Positions 9,690 to 17,448 of a DNA stretch of 64,000 nt are shown here, piece after piece. The position numbers and the translations under genes were made by a program. Origin of the DNA: Flavivirga spongiicola (GTDB taxonomy: Bacteria; Bacteroidota; Bacteroidia; Flavobacteriales; Flavobacteriaceae); NCBI RefSeq assembly GCF_030540825.1, contig NZ_JAUOEO010000001.1, positions 1,523,001 through 1,587,000 of the forward strand, given 5' to 3'. The stretch's first letter is position 1. Each line of letters opens with the position of its first letter. The notes below the pieces were generated by a model that worked only from the letters and a program-made list of their open reading frames with translations, was not told the origin of the DNA and made no database searches.

Positions 9690-9932
9690 TTATTCAATAT
9701 TTATAACCTGCTCTATTTGTGGTGCATATTTTTTTATGGTCATTTCAACACCAGATTTTAGTGTCATTTGATTAACACTGCAGCCCACACACGCCCCCAT
9801 TAATTGAACTTTAACTAGAGTATCGTTTTCTTCTATAGACAATAAAGAGATATCACCCCCATCACTTTGTAAAAATGGACGAATCTCCTCTAAGGCTTTC
9901 TCAACATTTACTTTAAGTTCTTCTGAAGTCAT
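9690..9932 (-). CDS. NifU-like C-terminal domain Fe-S scaffold protein
   Basis: Protein of 80 residues made only of the NifU C-terminal (Nfu) domain. It carries LQSDGGDISL and the cluster-binding pair GACVGCSVNQMTLK, which in this family holds a [4Fe-4S] cluster between two monomers for transfer to target proteins. It ends an operon with the Mrp ATPase, which starts upstream and ends 3 bp before it, so both probably act in cytoplasmic Fe-S delivery. The many Fe-S enzymes nearby (nuo, kor, nifJ) are natural clients; that link is inference. Confidence 0.9.
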   Translation of the reverse strand: MTSEELKVNVEKALEEIRPFLQSDGGDISLLSIEENDTLVKVQLMGACVGCSVNQMTLKSGVEMTIKKYAPQIEQVINIE

Positions 9933-9935
9933 CTG

Positions 9936-11072
9936 TTATTTTTTAACTGCTGAACACCCAGCCATTGTTGTTATTTTTATTGCTTCCGTAGGAGGCAAAT
10001 CATCATTTCGTCTCACTACTTCTTCAACAATATTTTGTGTTAACTTCTCAAATGCTTTTTCTAGAGGTGTTGCCGTTTGCAATGCCGCTGGACGGCCAAT
10101 ATCACCTGCTTCCCTTATACTTTGTACTAAGGGTAGCTCTCCTAAAAAACGCACTTTTAAGTCCTCTGCCAAATTTTTAGCTCCTTCTTTTCCGAAAATA
10201 AAGTATTTATTATCAGGTAACTCTTCAGGTGTAAAATATGCCATATTTTCCAAAATTCCTAATACAGGCACATTAATGCTTTCTTGTTGAAACATAGCAA
10301 CCCCTTTTTTAGCATCTGCCAATGCTACATTTTGAGGCGTACTTACTACAACCGCTCCTGTAATTGGAAGTGATTGCATGATACTTAGATGAATATCACC
10401 AGTTCCTGGAGGTAAATCCAGAAGCAAGAAGTCTAACGCTCCCCAATGCGCATCAAAAATCATTTGATTTAATGCTTTTGCAGCCATAGGTCCTCTCCAA
10501 ACGACAGCTTGGTTAGGTTGCGTAAAAAACCCAATAGACAATACTTTAACACCGTAATTCTCTACAGGTTTCATTTTAGATTTTCCATCAATATTTACTG
10601 CTAAAGGTCTTTCGGCCTCTACATCAAACATAATAGGAATAGATGGTCCATAAATATCGGCATCTAAAACACCAACTTTAAAGCCCATTTTAGCTAAAGT
10701 CACCGCTATATTTGCTGTCACTGTAGATTTACCAACACCACCCTTACCTGACGCTACGGCTACTATATTTTTAATTCCAGGTATTGGATTACCTTTAATT
10801 ACATTTGCTTTTGGTTTTTCAGGGGCTTCTACTTTTACATTCACTGTAATTTTAGCTTTTTCGTAAACCTGCTCATGAATCGTTTTTAAAATATCTACCT
10901 CCGTACGCTTTTTTGCTTGTAAACTAGGGTTTTTAATCGTAATATCTACAATAACCTCATCTCCAAATGTAATGACATTAGTTACAGCACCACTTTCAAC
11001 CATATTTTGTCCTTCTCCTGGTACAGTAATAGATTCTAATGCTTTTAATATATCTTGTTTATTAAGCTTCAT
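9936..11072 (-). CDS. Mrp/ApbC-type Fe-S carrier P-loop ATPase
   Basis: Cytoplasmic ATPase of 378 residues that carries Fe-S clusters. An N-terminal MIP18/DUF59 domain covers about residues 1-85. The deviant Walker A motif SGKGGVGKSTVTAN begins near 108, and DADIYGPSIPIMF and DLPPGTGDIHLS follow. The family's usual central CxxC is not obvious; a single cysteine lies in the C-terminal MAGCSAVKK. It is the first gene of a two-gene operon with the NifU-like scaffold. Length and domain order are normal for the Bacteroidota form. Confidence 0.93.
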   Translation of the reverse strand: MKLNKQDILKALESITVPGEGQNMVESGAVTNVITFGDEVIVDITIKNPSLQAKKRTEVDILKTIHEQVYEKAKITVNVKVEAPEKPKANVIKGNPIPGIKNIVAVASGKGGVGKSTVTANIAVTLAKMGFKVGVLDADIYGPSIPIMFDVEAERPLAVNIDGKSKMKPVENYGVKVLSIGFFTQPNQAVVWRGPMAAKALNQMIFDAHWGALDFLLLDLPPGTGDIHLSIMQSLPITGAVVVSTPQNVALADAKKGVAMFQQESINVPVLGILENMAYFTPEELPDNKYFIFGKEGAKNLAEDLKVRFLGELPLVQSIREAGDIGRPAALQTATPLEKAFEKLTQNIVEEVVRRNDDLPPTEAIKITTMAGCSAVKK

Positions 11073-11482
11073 TCCTTAATTTAGATTTATTCTAAGATAC
11101 AAAGATATATAATAAAGCTGGAAGACTGAAGGCATAAGCTAGAAGTTTTGCTTATGATAATATTAGGATTGGTTATAATATGAATATGTAATTATTTGCA
11201 AATTATTGATGAATTAGGAAATAATAAAACAATAAGTAATAAGGCAAAATGATTGGAGAAACTTCTATTCATTTACTATTAAATTCTTGAATAATTCATT
11301 TTTTATACGTATTATCCTACAAATCAATCCATTCAACTAATAATTTAATAATTATAAGGCTGAAATACACTTATAAACGATAAAACACTGTGAGTGAGTC
11401 ATTTAAACAACTTTGGCATTACTATTGTTTCTAAAGAGTATAATCTTCTTGATTAATATGAATCAAGTTTAAACAAAAAAAG
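11073..11482. other. 410-bp intergenic region
   Basis: Very AT-rich region between the divergent Mrp gene and the small gene at 11483. I see no coding frame, tRNA or strong terminator. The one recognisable signal is a sigma-54-like promoter at 11412-11429. Confidence 0.5.
11412..11429 (+). promoter_or_regulatory. Sigma-54-like promoter for the gene at 11483
   Basis: TTTGGCATTACTATTGTT contains GG, exactly ten bases, then GT, matching the -24/-12 geometry of sigma-54 promoters (consensus TGGCAC-N5-TTGC) except for GT in place of GC. It differs from the site at 16846 at only two positions. It lies 54 bp before the start codon. Confidence 0.4.
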
Positions 11483-11872
11483 ATGTTTACATTTAAGAAA
11501 AAGGCAATAAAAGAAGATGCTAAATTTATTATTGATATAGTATCTAATTATTCCAATGATGAATCTATAAAAAAATTGATTTCTCCTATTTCTGATGAAT
11601 ATTTTTTGATAGATGATAAAAACAAAATATCTATTTGTATAAGTGATGGAGAAGTTACACTATCTAATCATGCCTTTCTATATAAAAAGCTATTTAACCT
11701 ATCACTTACCGATAGGCTTAAAAAACAAATAAAAGAAGCCATGGAACAAGAAATGCAATTTTTAAAGGAATCTCTTTTTAAAAATGAAACAGAACTTCTC
11801 TCAAAAATTTTAAACCTATCAACAAAAAAGAATAATCCTTATATTATTAAACCTAACTTCAAAACAAGTTAA
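11483..11872 (+). CDS. Hypothetical protein
   Basis: Protein of 129 residues, lysine- and asparagine-rich, with no signal peptide or membrane segment. The last 60 residues look helical (DRLKKQIKEAMEQEMQFLKES). I do not recognise the family. The ATG at 11483 follows an A-rich stretch, and the gene is preceded by a sigma-54-like promoter. It stands alone and converges on the ATL gene 15 bp downstream. Codon usage looks like that of its neighbours, so I consider it a real gene of unknown function. Confidence 0.65.
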   Translation: MFTFKKKAIKEDAKFIIDIVSNYSNDESIKKLISPISDEYFLIDDKNKISICISDGEVTLSNHAFLYKKLFNLSLTDRLKKQIKEAMEQEMQFLKESLFKNETELLSKILNLSTKKNNPYIIKPNFKTS

Positions 11873-11887
11873 AAATATAAATGTTGG

Positions 11888-12217
11888 CTATTCAATTTCG
11901 TTAGGGTTCCAAAAAACCTTATCAAAATCCTGTATTTGGTGATCAACAACTTTAACACCTTCGCTTTCTAATAATTGTTGCATAAGATTCGTTCCATCAA
12001 AATGATGTTTACCTGTTAATAAGCCCTTCCTATTTACAACACGATGCGCAGGAACATCTTTCCCTCCAGCACCGTTCATAGCATAACCTACCATACGTGC
12101 ACTCCTCGCTGCTCCCAAATAGTTAGCAATAGCACCATAACTTGTTACTCTACCATAAGGGATGAGTTTGGCAACCTCGTAAACTTTATCGAAAAAATTG
12201 AGGGTTTCTCGTTTCAT
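11888..12217 (-). CDS. Alkyltransferase-like protein (ATL, MGMT family without active cysteine)
   Basis: Protein of 109 residues that is only the DNA-binding domain of O6-methylguanine methyltransferase. The fold signatures are intact: IPYGRVTSYGAIA (helix region), GAARSARMVGYAM and DVPAHRVVNRKG. The reactive PCHR motif is PAHR here, so the alkyl-acceptor cysteine is replaced by alanine. ATL proteins of this kind bind O6-alkylguanine tightly and hand the lesion to nucleotide excision repair instead of repairing it directly (established for the family). Upstream lies a leader at 12253-12335 that is shared with the tag gene. Confidence 0.9.
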   Translation of the reverse strand: MKRETLNFFDKVYEVAKLIPYGRVTSYGAIANYLGAARSARMVGYAMNGAGGKDVPAHRVVNRKGLLTGKHHFDGTNLMQQLLESEGVKVVDHQIQDFDKVFWNPNEIE

Positions 12218-12232
12218 GTGTTTATATATATT

Positions 12233-12246
12233 GAAGTGGTTTAAAC
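12233..12246. repeat. Solo copy of a 14-bp mobile-element end
   Basis: GAAGTGGTTTAAAC matches exactly the terminal inverted repeat of the 183-bp element at 23845-24027. It lies between the conserved leader and the ATL start codon, and probably represents a partial or decayed insertion. Confidence 0.6.
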
Positions 12247-12252
12247 TTTTTC

Positions 12253-12335
12253 ATTGTTTTTTATTTGTCACATGTAGCTTCCATATAGTAATTCCCTTAG
12301 GAATCAAAATCTCGTTATGGAAGTTTCATAATCTA
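12253..12335 (-). promoter_or_regulatory. Conserved leader element, copy A (upstream of ATL)
   Basis: Read on the - strand, this leader matches the one upstream of tag at 56725-56807. The 3' block (12253-12287) is 35 nt with one difference, and the 5' block around the left arm is 18 nt with one difference. Arms CTTCCATA and TATGGAAG (12316-12323 and 12278-12285) can form an 8-bp stem around a 30-nt loop. The single differences in the two blocks are opposite each other in that stem, so pairing is kept in both copies. The element begins at the stop codon of the LysE-type gene. Confidence 0.65.
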
Positions 12336-12962
12336 CAATTCCTTGATTATATTGATTAGTGTGATAATTGAAATAACGCCTGTAATACCGCCAATGACAT
12401 AATTCATGTTTTTTTGAGATGTAAACGATTTTCCTTTTATTTTATCAAAAAAGAAAATATACATATATAACATAACAAAAGTTCCCATGGCTGCTCCCGC
12501 TACATAAGATATTATCCTGGTTTGATCAAAAGACATCCATCCAAAAGACGCCAATGTGATCGTCATATAAGCTTGATAAGGAATAGGAAACACATTTATT
12601 GCCGAGAGAAACATGCCTTGAAAAAACCGACTATGCTTACTACGCATTTGTGGTTCAATTTGTTGTTGAGGGTTCGATTTCGCAATAAGTAAAAAATAGA
12701 TAGTTATTAATACAAAAATAACGAACGCTACGCGTTGTAGAATGTCTACGACTTCTAAATGTTTACTTAAATATCTTGCAAAAACAGCAGCAACATAAGT
12801 TTGAAGTAAAACAATAACGCAAACACCAATAGAAAACATAATACCTCTTGCGTGACCTTCTTTTAAACTTATTTTAGCAGCCGTCATATTTAACAACCCT
12901 GGAGGAATAACCCCTATTAAAGCTATGAATAATCCTAAAATGAAGATAAAAGTTATGTTCAC
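12333..12962 (-). CDS. LysE-family membrane transporter
   Basis: Inner-membrane protein of 209 residues with about six hydrophobic segments, including an N-terminal IFILGLFIALIGVIPPGLLN that is typical of LysE/RhtB exporters. These export amino acids or related small molecules; the substrate cannot be told from sequence. It starts on the last base of the trmB stop region (1-bp overlap at 12962) and so is probably co-transcribed with trmB. Its stop codon abuts the conserved leader preceding the ATL gene. Confidence 0.8.
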   Translation of the reverse strand: MNITFIFILGLFIALIGVIPPGLLNMTAAKISLKEGHARGIMFSIGVCVIVLLQTYVAAVFARYLSKHLEVVDILQRVAFVIFVLITIYFLLIAKSNPQQQIEPQMRSKHSRFFQGMFLSAINVFPIPYQAYMTITLASFGWMSFDQTRIISYVAGAAMGTFVMLYMYIFFFDKIKGKSFTSQKNMNYVIGGITGVISIITLINIIKEL

Positions 12963-13639
12963 TAATGCTTAATTTTAAACCGAATATACGTAATTGGTTT
13001 GTTTTGTTCTAAATATTGAGATTCGTAGAAGGTTTGAATACTTGTTACCTCTTCCGGACTGCCTTCCTGTTTATACACATTATGATTGGCATAAAGTATC
13101 TCGTGCCCTGCACCGTGCAATAACCCGAGTGTATACCCATGCATAAACTCACTATCGGTTTTTAGATTAACAACACCTTCTGTTTTTAATATTTTTTTAT
13201 AGCGTTTTAAAAACACCTCATTAGTCATTCTATGCTTAGTACGTTTGTATTTTATTTGCGGATCAGGAAAGGTTATCCAAATTTCGTCCACTTCATTTTC
13301 TGCAAAAGCATGGTCTATTAATTCGATTTGCGCTCTTAAAAAAGCAACATTTGAAATATCTTTTTCTATGGCCGTTTTTGCACCTCTCCAAAAACGTGCT
13401 CCTTTAATATCTATTCCTATAAAATTTTTGTTGGGGTATTTTTTCGCCAATGCTACAGAATACTCACCTTTTCCGCAACCTAACTCCAATACTAATGGGT
13501 TTTCATTTTTAAATACTGATGCTCTCCAATTACCTTTTAACTCATATTCACCATGAATCAATTCATCTCTAGTTGGTTGAAATACATTTGAAAAGGTTTC
13601 GTTCTCTTTAAATCTTCTGAGTTTATTTTTACTTCCCAC
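12962..13639 (-). CDS. trmB: tRNA (guanine-N7-)-methyltransferase
   Basis: SAM-dependent enzyme of 225 residues that makes m7G46 in tRNA. The SAM-binding motif is LELGCGKGEYSVALA near residue 52, with IGIDIKGARFWRGAK next. The family motif ITFPDPQIKYKRTKHR, containing the catalytic aspartate, is near 123. A late TSIQTFYESQYLEQ stretch matches the usual C-terminal T-x-[YF]E motif. Cytoplasmic, full length. First gene of a pair with the LysE-type transporter. Confidence 0.94.
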   Translation of the reverse strand: MGSKNKLRRFKENETFSNVFQPTRDELIHGEYELKGNWRASVFKNENPLVLELGCGKGEYSVALAKKYPNKNFIGIDIKGARFWRGAKTAIEKDISNVAFLRAQIELIDHAFAENEVDEIWITFPDPQIKYKRTKHRMTNEVFLKRYKKILKTEGVVNLKTDSEFMHGYTLGLLHGAGHEILYANHNVYKQEGSPEEVTSIQTFYESQYLEQNKPITYIRFKIKH

Positions 13640-13943
13640 TATTATTTAAAATTTTGGTAAAATTAAGGAAATATACGAGAGTGTTTATATGCTTATCTTT
13701 GATTTTATTGAAAACTTGCGTGATGCATTGTGGCAAGGTCCTTTTTTTAATTTAGTTCATAGTTAAATTAAAGAAGATATAGTGCAAAAACTGCCTTTTA
13801 TGAAGCTAAAGGCAGATTATTAATTACTTACAAAATGAGTATAACCAAAAAATTCGATATCAATCAAAATCACTATTTGCAAATGACAACTACCTTTCGG
13901 CAATTACCATGTGTACATATCTTTAAAGAAGGCTTATAAACAG
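13640..13943. other. 304-bp intergenic region with a promoter-like box and a hairpin
   Basis: This region separates the divergent trmB and glycosyltransferase genes. It holds an exact TATCTTTG -7 box on the + strand at 13694-13701 and a hairpin at 13791-13815 (arms CTGCCTTT and AAAGGCAG). No good coding frame is visible. It may encode a long leader or a small RNA. Confidence 0.35.
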
Positions 13944-14999
13944 ATGAAAAAACGAATTTTAGTAGCTCCTTTAAATTGGGGTTTGGGGCATGCCACAAGA
14001 AGTATTCCTATTATTTATGAGTTAATAAAACATGGCTTTGAGCCTGTTATTGCTAGTGACGGGGTTGCTTTAACACTTTTACAAAAAGAATTCCCATCGC
14101 TTTCGTCCATAGAATTGCCATCTTATAATATAACCTATGCTAAAAAAGGAAAGCATTTTAAATTAAAACTAATTAAGGATTCACCAAAACTTATTAAAGC
14201 CATTAAAGCTGAGAAAAAAGAAACGAAGTTTATAATAGAAATCCATGATATTAAAGGCATCATTTCAGATAACCGACTGGGAGTTTATAGTAAAAAAGTG
14301 CCGTCTGTTTTTATAACACATCAATTAAATGTTTTAACAGGAAGCACCACATGGTTAAGCACTAAAATGCATCAAAAAATCATAAAGAAATTTGATGTGT
14401 GTTGGGTTCCTGACACTAAAGAGAAAATTAATTTAAGTGGTAAACTTGGACATACTAATAGTTTTGAAATACCTATAGAATATATTGGACCTTTAAGTAG
14501 GCTTGAAAACAAACGCTTAAAAGTTAAAAATGATTTAATGGTGCTACTTTCTGGCCCCGAACCACAACGCACATTACTTGAAGACGCCCTTTTTTTAAAG
14601 TTAAAAAATTATACTGGAAAAGTCGTTTTTGTTAAAGGTATTATGGAAAAGGAACAAACTATCCAGATGATAGGAAATATAACGGTTTATAATTTTATGA
14701 CCTCGGATTTATTAGAAAAAACCATTAATCAAAGTGAATTAATTTTATCAAGGTCTGGCTATACTACCATTATGGATTTAGCAAAACTTAATAAAAAAGC
14801 TTTTTTTATACCTACACCTGGGCAATTTGAACAAGAATACCTGGCAAAAAGATTGACGGATTTAGAATTAGTTCCGAGTTGTAGTCAAGAGGGTTTCACA
14901 TTGGACAAATTAAAAAATATCACATCTTTTAAAGGTTTAAAATCTTTTGATTATAGCGTGGATTTTAAAAAACTATTCAACCTTTTCGAGTGTGAATGA
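13944..14999 (+). CDS. Glycosyltransferase, MurG-like GT-B fold
   Basis: Protein of 351 residues from the ATG at 13944. An in-frame ATG 33 bp upstream would add 11 residues that do not look like the family start. The N-terminus RILVAPLNWGLGHATR is the typical glycine-rich loop of GT-B enzymes that use nucleotide sugars. The C-terminal domain has LILSRSGYTTIMDLAKLNKKAFFIPTP in two adjoining parts, matching the family-28 type nucleotide-sugar site. The acceptor is unknown. It converges with the sensor kinase gene and overlaps its 3' end by 27 bp. Confidence 0.8.
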   Translation: MKKRILVAPLNWGLGHATRSIPIIYELIKHGFEPVIASDGVALTLLQKEFPSLSSIELPSYNITYAKKGKHFKLKLIKDSPKLIKAIKAEKKETKFIIEIHDIKGIISDNRLGVYSKKVPSVFITHQLNVLTGSTTWLSTKMHQKIIKKFDVCWVPDTKEKINLSGKLGHTNSFEIPIEYIGPLSRLENKRLKVKNDLMVLLSGPEPQRTLLEDALFLKLKNYTGKVVFVKGIMEKEQTIQMIGNITVYNFMTSDLLEKTINQSELILSRSGYTTIMDLAKLNKKAFFIPTPGQFEQEYLAKRLTDLELVPSCSQEGFTLDKLKNITSFKGLKSFDYSVDFKKLFNLFECE

Positions 15000-16016
15000 A
15001 AACTCACTACCGACTCCAAATTCACTCTCTACATATATTTTTTCGTCATGAGCTTCAATAATATGTTTCACTATAGAAAGTCCTAGTCCTGAGCCTCCCT
15101 CTTTACGAGAGCCACTTTTATCAACTCTATAAAAACGCTCAAACAAACGAGGAAGATGTTTCTTTTCAATACCTTCACCGTTATCTGTAACACGAACAAT
15201 AACCTTATTTTTTATTAAGTTTTCAATACTAACTTCTGTGGTTCCTTTTTCTCTTCCGTATTTTAAAGAGTTCACGATTAAATTCGCCAATACTTGCTGT
15301 ATCCGTTCTTTATCGGCTTTAACCAGTACCAATCTATTATACTCTGTATCAAAAGTAAGTGTAATTCGCCTTTTGCTGGCTTTCATCTCCAACATTTCAA
15401 ATACATTTTCAATCAGCTCTACAATATCAAATGTTTCTATATTTAAACTTAAATCACCAACTTCTAATTTGGTTATCATATCTAAATCCTTAATAATATA
15501 GCCTAATCGCTCAATACCTTTACTGGCTCTTTCTAAATACTTTTCTCGGATCTTTTCGTCATTCATGGCGCCATCTAACAATGTAAGAATGTACCCTTGC
15601 ACTGTAAATAAAGGCGTTTTTAGTTCATGTGATACATTTCCTAAAAACTCTTTCCTATACTTTTCACGAACTTTTAGAGTCTCTATTTCAAGCTTTTTAT
15701 CACGGGCAAACTTATCAATCTCCTGGGTAAGTGTTCTCATGTCTGTCGTAATAGGCCCCTTATTTAGGTTGGCAGATTCTAAAAGTGTTAAATCGTCGTA
15801 TATTTTTTTAACACGTTTATATATAAATCGTTCTACACTAATTTGAATGACTAAAAAAGAAAAGACATAAACGCTCACTGACAAAGCAAGTATATGTAGC
15901 CAGTTAAACTCATATAAATAATATAAAAAAACACTCATTAAGAGCGTTGTATATAAGGTTATATATAATGACGTTTTTATGGAAAATCTATATGATCTTT
16001 TAAATTTTGTCTGCAT
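14973..16016 (-). CDS. Sensor histidine kinase, PhoR-like
   Basis: Inner-membrane kinase of 347 residues with two N-terminal hydrophobic segments (about 12-32 and 36-58) and almost no periplasmic loop. The H-box is GNVSHELKTPLFTVQGY near residue 130. The ATPase domain shows NLIVNSLKYG, DNGEGI, LFERFYRVDKSGS and GSGLGLSIVKHII. The minimal sensing region resembles PhoR of the phosphate response, though no phosphate genes are nearby. Its start overlaps the response regulator's stop by one base, so the two form one operon. Confidence 0.9.
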   Translation of the reverse strand: MQTKFKRSYRFSIKTSLYITLYTTLLMSVFLYYLYEFNWLHILALSVSVYVFSFLVIQISVERFIYKRVKKIYDDLTLLESANLNKGPITTDMRTLTQEIDKFARDKKLEIETLKVREKYRKEFLGNVSHELKTPLFTVQGYILTLLDGAMNDEKIREKYLERASKGIERLGYIIKDLDMITKLEVGDLSLNIETFDIVELIENVFEMLEMKASKRRITLTFDTEYNRLVLVKADKERIQQVLANLIVNSLKYGREKGTTEVSIENLIKNKVIVRVTDNGEGIEKKHLPRLFERFYRVDKSGSRKEGGSGLGLSIVKHIIEAHDEKIYVESEFGVGSEFSFTLEKVE

Positions 16017-16696
16017 TATTCTACAAACTTGTAGCCCACTCCTTTTATGGTTTTAAAACTAGTATCTCCTAGTTTTTCTCTTAATTTACGAATATGTACA
16101 TCTATGGTTCTACCTCCAACAACGACCTCGTTACCCCAAACTGCATCAAGAATCTCATCTCTTTTAAAAACTTTCCCTGGCTTTGAAGCCAATAAAGATA
16201 GTAATTCAAATTCTTTTCTTGGTAAAATAATTTCTTCTCCTTTAGAAATAATCTTATACTCATCTCTATCGATTACCAAACTCCCTATTTTAACAGTATC
16301 GGCAACATCTTCCTCTTTAAAACGTCTTAAAAGTGCTTTTACTTTACTAACTAAAACTTTAGGTTTTATGGGTTTAGTTATATAATCGTCTGCACCAGCA
16401 TCAAATCCTGCAACCTGAGAATAATCTTCTCCTCTAGCTGTTAAAAAAGTAACGATACTATTCTTTAAATCTGGGTTTTTTCTTATTAATTCACAAGCTT
16501 CAATACCATCCATCTCTGGCATCATGACGTCTAAAATAATTAATTGTGGCAGTTCTTTTTTTGCTTTTTTAACACCCTCATACCCATTTTCTGCAGTAAT
16601 AACCTGATAACCTTCACTAGATAAATTATATTCAACTATCTCTAAAATATCTGGCTCATCATCAACTAATAATATCTTTATATCATTCTTTTTCAT
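16016..16696 (-). CDS. Response regulator, OmpR/PhoB family
   Basis: DNA-binding regulator of 226 residues. The receiver domain has LLVDDEPDILEIV, the phospho-acceptor aspartate in LIILDVMMPEMDG near residue 54, and a lysine in ITKPIKPKVL. The winged-helix domain at about 130-226 includes LPRKEFELLSLLASKPG, RTIDVHIRKLREKLG and IKGVGYKFVE, the standard OmpR end. It is the partner of the PhoR-like kinase immediately downstream. A TATCTTTA box lies upstream on the - strand at 16730-16737. Confidence 0.93.
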   Translation of the reverse strand: MKKNDIKILLVDDEPDILEIVEYNLSSEGYQVITAENGYEGVKKAKKELPQLIILDVMMPEMDGIEACELIRKNPDLKNSIVTFLTARGEDYSQVAGFDAGADDYITKPIKPKVLVSKVKALLRRFKEEDVADTVKIGSLVIDRDEYKIISKGEEIILPRKEFELLSLLASKPGKVFKRDEILDAVWGNEVVVGGRTIDVHIRKLREKLGDTSFKTIKGVGYKFVE

Positions 16697-16845
16697 ACCT
16701 AAATAACAAATTATATTTATTTCTTAAAGTAAAGATAAAACTTATAATACCGTTTTATTGACATTATAAAATTAATAACATTAACGTAACTGATAATTTA
16801 CAGTAATTTAATCTTTCGACAAAATAACTAAATCTTTAACACTTT

Positions 16846-16863
16846 TTTGGCATCACTTTTGTT
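16846..16863 (+). promoter_or_regulatory. Sigma-54-like promoter for the T9SS mini-protein
   Basis: TTTGGCATCACTTTTGTT has GG, ten bases, then GT, as in the site at 11412. It lies 35 bp before the start codon at 16899. An alternative is a vegetative promoter using TACCTTTA at about 16873. Confidence 0.4.
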
Positions 16864-16898
16864 GTAATTTATTACCTTTATGATGTTGAAAAGAACGT

Positions 16899-17240
16899 AT
16901 GAAAAAAAACTACCTATTCATTTTATTTTTAACTTTAACATTAACAGTTACCCAATATGGGTTTTCTCAGAACAATGTTAACAAGAATCCTATACAACAA
17001 AATATAGAAGGCTTATCTATATATCCAAATCCCGTTAATAGTGGTAAAACATTTATATATCTAACATCAAAACGTAATTTAACTAAGAAAATTGAGTTTT
17101 TTAATGTTTTGGGCAAACGGGTATATTCTACTATTTTAACTGGTAAAGAATTAAGCATTTCAAATTTAAGTAAAGGTGTCTATATTCTAAAGATTACTGA
17201 AAATGCTATTAGCGAAACAAGAAAATTAGTGATTAAGTAA
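16899..17240 (+). CDS. Secreted mini-protein consisting of a T9SS type A sorting domain
   Basis: Protein of 113 residues. A signal peptide covers residues 1-24 (ending YGFSQ). After about 12 residues the type A sorting domain begins: SIYPNPVNSGKTFIYL, then IEFFNVLGKRVYS, LSISNLSKGVYILKI and the ending ETRKLVIK. In this family the domain directs a large passenger through the type IX system and is then removed, but here there is almost no passenger. A strong terminator follows. Either it is a remnant of a larger gene or it has a role of its own. Confidence 0.85.
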   Translation: MKKNYLFILFLTLTLTVTQYGFSQNNVNKNPIQQNIEGLSIYPNPVNSGKTFIYLTSKRNLTKKIEFFNVLGKRVYSTILTGKELSISNLSKGVYILKITENAISETRKLVIK

Positions 17241-17262
17241 TATCACACAATTAATAAATTTT

Positions 17263-17291
17263 AAAAGCGCTACCAATGGTAACGCTTTTTT
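17263..17291 (+). terminator. Rho-independent terminator after the T9SS mini-protein
   Basis: Arms AAAAGCGCTACC (17263-17274) and GGTAACGCTTTT (17278-17289) form a 12-bp stem with one mismatch and a 3-nt loop, followed by a T tract. Confidence 0.85.
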
Positions 17292-17349
17292 ATTTTACAT
17301 ACTTTTGTCTTTCAAATAAAGAAATTCTTGAAATCGAAATTCTATATTT

Positions 17350-17397
17350 AGATTCCCTTTCCTGCCTGCCTGTAGACAGGTTCACGGGAATGGTAAT
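17350..17397. repeat. Dispersed palindromic repeat (AGATTCCC...CGGGAATGGTAAT family), copy 1
   Basis: The ends AGATTCCC and CGGGAATGGTAAT also bound a repeat at 61835-61886 although the interiors differ. The interior here holds a CCTGT/ACAGG hairpin. This is a typical flavobacterial intergenic palindrome. Confidence 0.6.
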
Positions 17398-17408
17398 TTC
17401 AAGGAAAA

Positions 17409-17440
17409 CCCCGAGATTAAACCTCGAGGAATTTTTTTTC
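17409..17440 (+). terminator. Terminator-like hairpin directly before a start codon
   Basis: Arms CCCCGAG and CTCGAGG (one mismatch) are followed by eight T residues, ending 9 nt before the ATG at 17449. It could be an attenuator for the acyltransferase gene or a dispersed repeat. Confidence 0.45.
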
Positions 17441-17448
17441 GATTAATT

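Noticed and set aside
12266..12280. ACATGTGAC considered as a CRP/FNR-type operator
   Set aside because: The half-sites do not fit the TGTGA-N6-TCACA or TTGAT-N4-ATCAA consensus, and the homology extends well beyond it.
16872..16880. TACCTTTA as the only promoter of the T9SS mini-protein
   Set aside because: It deviates from TAnnTTTG at the last base; it remains possible, but the GG-N10-GT site is matched at a second locus.
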